From assembly GCA_050084515.1 (NCBI GenBank), contig CM114274.1, positions 3,658,001 to 3,722,000 on the forward strand: a stretch of DNA of 64,000 nt, read 5' to 3'. A program made the position numbers and the translations under genes. Each line of letters opens with the position of its first letter. The stretch's first letter is position 1. Below the pieces are notes generated by a model. It did not search any database. It saw only the letters and a list, made by a program, of their open reading frames with translations, and had not been told where the DNA came from. Positions 56,944-64,000 of the stretch are shown one piece after another. Origin of the DNA: Blasia pusilla (Eukaryota; Marchantiophyta; Marchantiopsida; Blasiales).

Positions 56944-57702
56944 GACGCGCTACGGACTAAAAGCTCTACCTCTGGGACTCACCAACTGGAAGACCGCTCC
57001 TTGGTTATCGAGCAACACAACACCAGGAGAAGGCATGGCACGCTCTATCGCGGGTCTAGCGGGCATCTCCGCCATCCTAGCAGCCGCATCCTGCCATGAA
57101 TCTGACGTGGACGGCCCGAGCATCCGCTCCAAGGGCAGGTCCATCACCTCTTCTGCAATCACCTCTGAACGTGATGCAGGAACTCCAACTCCATGCTCAT
57201 ATAGCGTAGCGGCCAGCTGAAAAGCCTTGGCGGGCGTAACCCCCAACGTCATAACATCGGAAGCGGAAAATAAAGGAGCGCGGTACACAATAGTGGCCGC
57301 CCCCAACAACATGCTCGACACATGCCCCTCTTGAGCATCAATAATAGGAGTCGTCGCACTCGCTTCTCCCATCGCCCTCCGTGCCTGCACACCAACAATA
57401 TCACCAACTCTCCAAGAACTCTGATCAGGACCCATCGATGGGGTCCTCATCGCCTCGGACAACGTGAAAGATTGAGGAAGCCTTGTCTGTTTCTTGGCTT
57501 CCCCTCGCTATGGATCCAACTCTGCAGCTGCTCCATGCGTCACAATTGCGGCTGCCTCCATCTGGGCAACCCCGCACATCCAACCAAGATCCTCCATATC
57601 TCTGGCTGCTCCATATGATGTCGATGCCACGGATTCGGCATCGGGTAATCTCAATGCCATAGCGGCAATCTGCTCCTGTAGCTGATGTATCTCAGCAGCC
57701 AT
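56944..57702 (-). pseudogene. Gag-protease linker (family B)
   Basis: An open 170-residue frame (57462-56950) has LPLERMLGPSTSDSWQDAAA and SPGVVLLDNQGAVFQLVSPR leading into the protease after a TAG. Upstream (57702-57508) MAAEIHQLQEQIAAMALRLP is helical and may multimerise; a TAG (DP*RGEAKK) separates the two. No known domain is recognised. Confidence 0.6.
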
Positions 57703-59140
57703 CCTAGCCTCACGCCTGACATTTCCCTCGATGTGTCTAGGTGGTGGGACTCTAACTCCTCCATGGGCAGCTCCACCACCCTGTCGGACAACTACAGCTC
57801 TTTGTCCCCCAACGGGACCACCTGGTGCACGATCTCTAGCCCACCCGGACCGGCTACTCGCTAAGGTGCCCTCTCTGGCCCTCGGTCGTGACGTAACTCA
57901 GGATGTAAAATGAAACACCTGGCGTGTGTATGACCATACCTCTGATAATAGTCACACTGATAACCTCCTGGTGCAGCACCATCTCCTCCTCCATGCTGAG
58001 GCACACGTCCATGACCGTGACGAGTGCAATCGCGTTGATGATGGGCTCCACCACATGACCAATAGGTAATAGTAGGCGGCTATTGCTGAGCCGCATATGA
58101 AGGCGCAGGTCTCTATGGCACGACCTCCCGGTATCCTCCCTAAGCTTGTGGTGCAGAGTCGACCTATCTCCGAGTCCACGTTGTTGCACAGGTAGTGTAG
58201 GCAATCGTGACTGCTCTCACCCAGAACCCATGGTGGCTACGCTGTCCTCTGCCATGTTCTCGGCGGTCCTAAAAACATCTCTCAACGTAGGGGAGATGTT
58301 CATAAGACGCACCCCCTCCCGCACCCATGTCCGCAGGGTCCGGTCCAACATTGTTTACCATGACTGGATAGCCTGAGCCTCTGTCACCCCCTTAGTGATG
58401 TTGATCAACCGGCGCAAGCGAGTGTAAGCCTCACGCAAACTCTCACCCGGGCGCCTCGTGGATGCTCCGTAACTTCTCCGGCCGTACCCCCTGGTAGCTC
58501 GCCCTCAACCTAGCAAAGAACTCAACCACGGGGTTGAACCTGGGACGAACCCGACTAGACGTTGCAACTGCTCTAGTGCGAGTGACCCCTCCTAAAACAT
58601 CACTAGTGGAAGAGGAAGTAGCATGTCCTGACTCCTCCTCCTCATCTAGGAATGGCTCCGTCCATGACACATAGTGTAGGTCATAGTAGAGTCGCCATGC
58701 CTCAATCTCCTGGGCATATCTGTGGGAGAACTCATGGTAATCGTCCATGGGTACCCCCTCTAAATATTGGAACATACCGTTCCATGTTGTACATGGGTTG
58801 AACCCTCTAGAGATCCTAGCCGGCTGTGAGTCATACCAACTCCTAAACTCCGCAATGAAGTCGTTAGCTCTATGGTGCCTTCAACACCTGAAAACCTACG
58901 TGGTCCTCTACCTCGGTCGTCCATCTCGTACGCCCAACTGGTAGGACCACTGAATGTGTACAATGGATCACTAACACACTCCTCTACACGCTCCCTCTTG
59001 TGTGAAGATGGCATAGAAGGAGATCGAGGTGGTGTCTCACGTGGAGACCCTTGAAACCTCGCACCACTCTGGGTAAACCCTCCAGAGCTACTCTCAGGTC
59101 CATTACCTCGCCTCTCAAAATCCTGAAAGGACGTTGTCAC
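57703..59140 (-). pseudogene. Gag capsid and degenerate zinc knuckle (family B)
   Basis: The frame at 59140-58760 begins TTSFQDFERRGNGPESSSGG immediately after the flanking repeat. The frame at 58775-58443 has VPMDDYHEFSHRYAQEIEAW and NPVVEFFARLRASYQGVRPE, typical of capsid. ESLREAYTRLRRLINI then continues toward 58200 with shifts. At 57956-57915 a knuckle reads C-D-Y-Y-Q-R-Y-G-H-T-H-A-R-C; the second Cys of CX2CX4HX4C is Tyr. No clear ATG precedes the first frame: the codon at 59140 is GTG. Confidence 0.65.
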
Positions 59141-59781
59141 GTCCTTTAGGATAGATTGGTGAGATCTAGTAGAGCGTCTTCAAGAGTAGTGGAGGACACG
59201 CCTAGGAGGTCGAGGATGATCCGCTGAGGCCCCGAGAAACCTGAGAGAGCAGGTTTCCCCTTCGTTTTGGCTCATTTGGAGCCATATTGAGGAACTTACT
59301 ATTTTAGGTAAGTACCATTTTGAATATATGATCGACTTTCTATTTTTGGCAAGTGGCCCTTGACCTCCTACATCAGGTCAAGAGCCAAGGAGGTGACTTG
59401 GGAGAATAGGTTACCATGGAGAGAACTTGGGAGAGGGGAGGGGTATATATCTCAAGGAGAGAGAGCTTGAGAGCTCATTCTCTCTTTGTTGAACCTCTTG
59501 GCATGAGGCGGCGGAGCTATGGTCCCTTGCCTTGTGAGTGTAACCCAAGCCTCTCATTAGGAGAGTGGATTTGGTTTGACATGAGAGAGAATGCACACCT
59601 TTGAGAGCTATGGTGTGAGATTGTGTAGAGAGAGATTGAATCTTACTTTAATTGGAAATATTTTGGTACTTCTTGTCTCGTTGTTTGGATGCCATGAGTT
59701 AGCATGGGATCGTGCGTGATTGTGCGTGTGTTCGATGACAGCGATGTATGTTGTGTAGCGATGTATATGCGCACAACAACG
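59130..59781 (-). repeat. LTR-like repeat D, copy 2, next to family-B gag
   Basis: On the minus strand it starts TGTTGTGCGCATATAC and ends AAAGGACGTGACA, giving TG...CA, and is followed at once by the gag frame. It is the reverse complement of copy 1 at 50823-51516. No canonical tRNA primer site follows; instead the junction forms an inverted repeat (CTAAAGGACGT - GACA - ACGTCCTTTCAG). Confidence 0.65.
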
Positions 59782-61514
59782 CAGTGATGGCCCTGGTGCC
59801 CCTCTCACATGATCACTCTCGACCTCGCGAGTAATCCCTCAATCACTCATCCCAAACATGCGGCACTCGATCTACACTCTCCCTCCCTGAGACATGTAAC
59901 GTGCGGCAACAAGGGGCGTGGTGCGGCAAATCGACCATGCTATCATCTCATCGACAACCTACCCTCAACTCCAAACATCCCAAACAGATCTATGTCCCAT
60001 AAACCACATACATAAATAATGCTCTCAACATCCACCCAACCCAATATGCCCAAATAGACTACCCAAATCCCAGAATCCCTCACGCGTGCAGGGTAAAGGA
60101 CCAGAAAGGGTAACTTGTACACATGTCGATGACGCTCCTCAGCAACTGCAGATCTTGACCCCAACTCGATCGTGGACATCACTCCTCCAATCAGCAAGTC
60201 AAACTCCTCCCATACTGATGCTGCTCAAAACTCCTCGATGGAGAGTGCGGTTCCAACGGAACGATGCGGCGTTGGAGGCGGAACGGTGCGGCGTTGGAGG
60301 CGGTACAGAACGGCTACAAATGGCACGGCCCTCGATGGTGGGATGCGGCACTCGGCGGCATACCCTCCTCAATCAACAATAAACCCACACTCTGCTCCAT
60401 AATGACGGTGCGGTTCCGCGATCAAGACGATGCGGTGCGGCCACGAGCGGCACGGCGCGACAATCGACGGCGTGTTGCGGCTACGGGCGTCACGGCACGG
60501 TACTCAATTGTCGTCGAGGGGCATGGCGCGGAAATTGGCGGCGCGTTGCGGCTACGGGCATCACGGCACAGTACTCAATCAACGTCGAGCGGCTACCAAT
60601 CACAACATAGCAGCATGAAATCAAAACTCAAACACCATAACCGGAGGTCATCTACCATCACTGGTTGATGATGAAACTGCGATGATGGTGGTAGCCAAAC
60701 CAAAGTACGTGGTGGCGGCATAAGTTAGAGAATCAACGGTGGTCGTGGAAGACCCTCCACTTCGTAATGGCGGCAATGGCAACCAAAGGGTGGACAACGG
60801 CCGAATGCGGCTCTGAGCAACGTTGGGAAACGGCTGACGGTGGCCGATGGATGATGGACTGTTGACGGTGATGGTTGACCATTGACGGTGAAGGTTGACC
60901 ATTGACCAGTGACGATGACTATGATGACGACGGTTGCCCTCGGCGTGGCGGTTGGTTTAGGGTTTGAACAATTTGACCCTAAAAATCGCCTAGCAATGGA
61001 AATTTTGCAAGATTGACCATAACTTTTTACTCGCACTCCAAATTTCGCATCGTTTATTGCTCAATGTGAATAGCTTCACAATCTACGACGATGTCAAAAA
61101 ATATTTGGAATTGGACATTTCAGTAAGAACTTACGAGGTCGGTTGTAAAGCCTAATGTCTCTTTCTCCTACACAAAATTTGGCAGCGCTTCCGCGCTGAT
61201 TTCTCCCAACAAAAATGTAAAACCTGTAAAAATACAAATCATCAAGCTACACGGTGCTCCCGAGAGCACCGGCATTGGGCAACCTGCCCCCATAATCAAT
61301 CCCTATCAAAAATTGGGCAGCGCTTCCATACGCCACTCTTCCACACGAAAAATCGGCAAATGCAAAGAACAATCAAAGCAGCCCCTGTTCCGATGAGCAC
61401 TCCCATGAGCCGCTGAACGGGGAACACGGTCCCCAACCTGCAAAATCAGCGAGTGACCAGCGAGCTCCCCCATGAAGCTCTCTCACTCTCTCATTCTCGT
61501 TCTCTCTTTGTAAA
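59782..61514. repeat. GC-rich spacer with short tandem repeats
   Basis: Two 22-bp units at 60258-60302 (GCGGCGTTGGAGGCGG twice), a ~72-bp pair at about 60468-60590 (GTTGCGGCTACGGGC.TCACG), and ~20-bp units near 60870-60905 (GTTGACGGTGA, GGTTGACCATTGAC). Frames through it are repetitive and not credible genes. Confidence 0.5.
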
Positions 61515-62025
61515 GTAAGATCCAATCTCTCTCTACACCATCTCACACCATAACTCTCAAAGGTGTGCACTCTCTCTCATGTCAAACCAAACCCACTCTC
61601 ATAATGAGAGGTTTGGGTTACACTCCCAAGGCAAGGGACCATAGCTCTGCCCCCTCATGCCAAGAGATTCAACAAAGAGAGAATGAGCTCTCAAACTCTC
61701 TCTCCTTGAGGTATACCCCTCCCCTCTCCCAAACTCTTTCCATAGTAACCTATTCTCCCAAGTCACCTCCTTGGCTCTTGACCTGATGTAGGAGGTCAAG
61801 GGCCACTTACCAAAAATAGAAAGTTGATCATGCAGTCAAAATTATACTTACCTAAAATAGTAAGTTTCTCAATATGGCTCCAAATGAGCCGAAACGAAGG
61901 GGAAACCTGCTCTCTCACGTTTCCCAAGGCCTCAACAGGTCATCCTCGACCTACTAAGTGTGTCCTCCACTACCCACGAAGGTGCTCTACTAGATCTCAC
62001 CGACCTTTCCTAAAAGACGTGATAC
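61515..62025 (+). repeat. LTR-like repeat D, copy 3, 5'-truncated
   Basis: Matches copies 1 and 2 from TAAGATCCAATCTCTCTC to CCTAAAAGACGTGATA but lacks the first ~140 bp. No element body follows. Confidence 0.65.
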
Positions 62026-62199
62026 GGGAATCCAATATCATGGAAGAAAAGAAAATCCCACACCATTCTATGGATAGCAAGTATGGCCAACTTGTGCACA
62101 AAGATACATCCTAGCATTGAAAGCATACCATAACGTGAGACCTTTTTCATTGAAAAGGTTGTGAGGCGCCCTATTAATATGAAGTCAATGCAAAAAGCA

Positions 62200-63360
62200 A
62201 TGAAATGCCTCTTTTTGTTTGGGTGTGAGTATCATCACACCTTAAGGCAAAGAACCCATTTATCCCATATCCAGGAGACACACTTTTTGCATTCATCTCA
62301 CTATCTTTTTCAATCCCATTCTTAAGATATATCCACTTTATTATAAAATAAACCTCAAAAGAGGACAAAGAAAGGTTATAACAACTCAAAAGAGCAGTAA
62401 AAAAATGCATAAAAGAATGCAAAAAGAAAATGGAAAGAAGCCAACGCAAACACCGGCTCAACAAGCTACATGATTGATAGCCTAAAACAATTTGTTTAGA
62501 ACACGAGTGGTTGGTCACACGTGAATGGATGACGAGGCGAGCGATCCCCCACCACCTCCGCATTACGTATCAATGCCAAGGCGTGTGCACGTTGTAAGGC
62601 CACTGAGATGTATTGCCGAAATTAAGTAGTAACTACCGAGAGAGAAGGACTACGGGAAGGGGCAAGGTGATGATTCTCGAGGGAGTGGTGAGCACATGTT
62701 TTCAGGAAAGTATCATAAGACATATGTAAATGACCGAATACTTCCACTGCAAAGGAATAAATCCATCAGTCGCATGTCTCACCGCATAACTTAACTCCTT
62801 GATTCTTGCTGCAGCTTCGGCCGCCAAACCTTTGGTATGTGCAGCTCAACACACCAAGTCAGAACGTGTTGGATTACCAACCACCACATCACCTAGTGTC
62901 CAGAATCCACCTCAAATGGGCACGAAAATGGGCAATTGCAAAGAAAGGGCCACCCATGGGATCACCTTGACGTGTGCCACAAGTCGATTGTAGAATACTA
63001 TATTCCCCAGAAGTAGCATGATGGGAATAGATAATGGGCGTATTATAGGCATAGAAGGAGCAAAAAAATGGAATGAGGCTCGCGAGTTGTCCTCTTGCAC
63101 AACGTAATTCCTCAAAGATGGCCACACGAGAAACTAAATCGAATGTGTTAGCCACATCGACTTGAATTGCTACCCAATTTGGATGAATATCAAGAGTGGA
63201 GCGAATCCCATGCACCACAACCTCACAACTTCCAGGAGTTGCCACTCCAAATTGATGAGGAAATAAGTGGACACTAAAGTGAGGAAAAAATTGCAAGCAT
63301 AGGGATCAACTAACCAAGCGGTATAAAACCTCTCCAAAAGCCAAAGGGCGTACACTTGAA
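62200..63360 (-). pseudogene. LINE-type reverse transcriptase fragment, copy 2
   Basis: The minus-strand frame 63296-62889 (135 residues) reads as a non-LTR-type RT: FGVATPGSCEVVVHGIRSTL, AIQVDVANTFDLVSRVAIFE with the first catalytic Asp, LASLIPFFCSFYA, and GTRQGDPMGGPFFAIAHF, the fingers-palm motif. It ends before the second catalytic block. Downstream (62830-62310) HTKGLAAEAAARIKELSY and following sequence match the remnant at 14.95-15.64 kb. Neither end of the element is visible. Confidence 0.7.
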
Positions 63361-64000
63361 GGAGGCTTATCCATAGCCAACAAACGACAAGCCCCTAAGA
63401 GCCTAGACATAGAGAATGGGAGTCATTTAATTAATTAACATAATGATAATCCTATATGTGTAACTTCCATTCACGCCAACCCCACTCTTCCTCTTTTCCC
63501 AAAATACCTTTTTCCCTTATTTATTTATTTATTAGAAACCCATCTTCTTAAACTTTATTTTAATTTTCAAAGCAAAGGTATCCTAGTTTTGAAGGACTTG
63601 GATCTTTTGCAAAAGTGCAAGGGGTTTGGGGAATTTCCAAAAGGCACCACTGGGAAGACTTTGGAAGAAAACCTTTGAGGGGTTTTCTTGAGAGAAAGAG
63701 TTTCGAGAACAAAAGTTTCATTAGTGGGTCAAATATTTTTATGGGAAAACTTTTTACCCAAATTTTTTTCCCACCCATTTATGGGATCCAAGGATTTCCT
63801 CTTTTTATATATATATTTGAGATGAAAGAGGTTGTAGTTTTTGACATATTTCCTTCATACCTCAATAAAAATAAAATAGGTTGTATTGAAGACTACAATA
63901 TTAGGTAATTTTCCTCCAAAATCCAAGAAGTAGGCGGCTACGTTAATACAAAATGCATGATATTGTACAAGTGAGTTGAAAACCCATTAAAGTACTTTGA
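63361..64000. other. AT-rich spacer
   Basis: No supported gene; the two short frames at 63560-63908 have no recognisable domain. Confidence 0.5.

Larger units (their letters stand above)
51519..59781 (-). mobile_element. Family-B Ty3/gypsy element carrying a DNA methyltransferase and a PHD finger
   Basis: Minus-strand order: gag (59140-57700), linker, protease (56943-56656), C5 methyltransferase (56243-55120), RT (54860-53894), RNase H (53893-53318), integrase (53100-52300) and C-terminal PHD finger (51990-51833), then a candidate polypurine tract. Around 25 in-frame stops and several frameshifts show it is defective. Repeat-D sequences flank it on both sides, but in inverted orientation. 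Two older fragments of the family lie at 8.4-10.4 kb and 20.4-21.9 kb. Confidence 0.8.

Noticed and set aside
60264-60668. Plus-strand 134-residue ORF
   Set aside because: It covers short tandem repeats in GC-rich DNA, its residues are biased to Arg, Gly and Ala, and other frames are also open.
1-64000. tRNA, rRNA or organelle-derived genes
   Set aside because: No tRNA cloverleaf signature, rRNA core sequence or organelle gene was recognised on either strand by reading; a covariance-model scan was not possible.

Overview
This window reads as nuclear DNA of a streptophyte, most likely a non-seed land plant or a charophyte relative. The evidence is a plant SKIP1/FBW2-type F-box gene, spliced Mutator-like coding sequence with plant-type GT-AG introns, a plant-style initiator-Met-tRNA primer site on a Ty3/gypsy element, and abundant MITEs and simple repeats. 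The lineage cannot be fixed from sequence alone. Nearly everything outside the F-box gene is transposon-derived or unrecognised AT-rich spacer.

Layout. 1-1.6 kb: AT-rich spacer. 1.66-3.16 kb: a decayed unrecognised ORF (minus) cut off by an LTR. 3.16-8.3 kb: a partial LTR of family C, then a 3'-truncated Ty3/gypsy element (family A, minus) with gag, zinc knuckle, protease, RT, RNase H, primer site and 5' LTR. 8.4-10.44 kb: an old fragment of a second gypsy family (family B) split by a solo family-C LTR with a perfect 5-bp target duplication. 10.4-22.9 kb: spacer with a possible Helitron end, a TA microsatellite, a LINE-like remnant, hairpins, a second old family-B fragment carrying a hAT-like MITE, and another MITE. 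22.9-25 kb: AT-rich spacer. 25-30.3 kb: a GC-richer island with the only convincing host gene, an intact single-exon F-box/LRR gene at 26092-26943. 30.5-37.1 kb: tandem ~360-bp repeats, a perfect 25-bp hairpin, a small coiled-coil ORF, a ~3-kb foldback structure and a MITE. 37.6-46.1 kb (minus): a spliced, decayed MULE-type transposase with a C/H-rich cluster and a SWIM finger, next to a BED-finger-like ORF and a 501-aa acidic ORF. 46.3-49 kb: an unrecognised exon-like region. 50.8-59.8 kb: a near-complete family-B gypsy element (minus). 59.8-64 kb: GC-rich repeats, another copy of the flanking LTR-like sequence, and a LINE-type RT fragment.

The main result is family B. Read on the minus strand across several frameshifts and stops, it runs gag - protease - C5 cytosine DNA methyltransferase (DNMT3-like, with recognisable motifs I, IV, VI, VIII, IX and X) - RT - RNase H - integrase - PHD finger. 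A retrotransposon that carries its own DNA methyltransferase and ends in a histone-reading finger is rare; to my knowledge DNMT-bearing retrotransposons were reported only from dinoflagellates and charophyte algae. About 22 of 25 in-frame stops placed in this copy are TAG, mostly where Gln (CAG) or Trp is expected. That is the pattern expected from deamination of methylated CHG sites, although TAG recoding should be excluded. Older family-B fragments at 8.4-10.4 kb and 20.4-21.9 kb show repeated activity in this genome.
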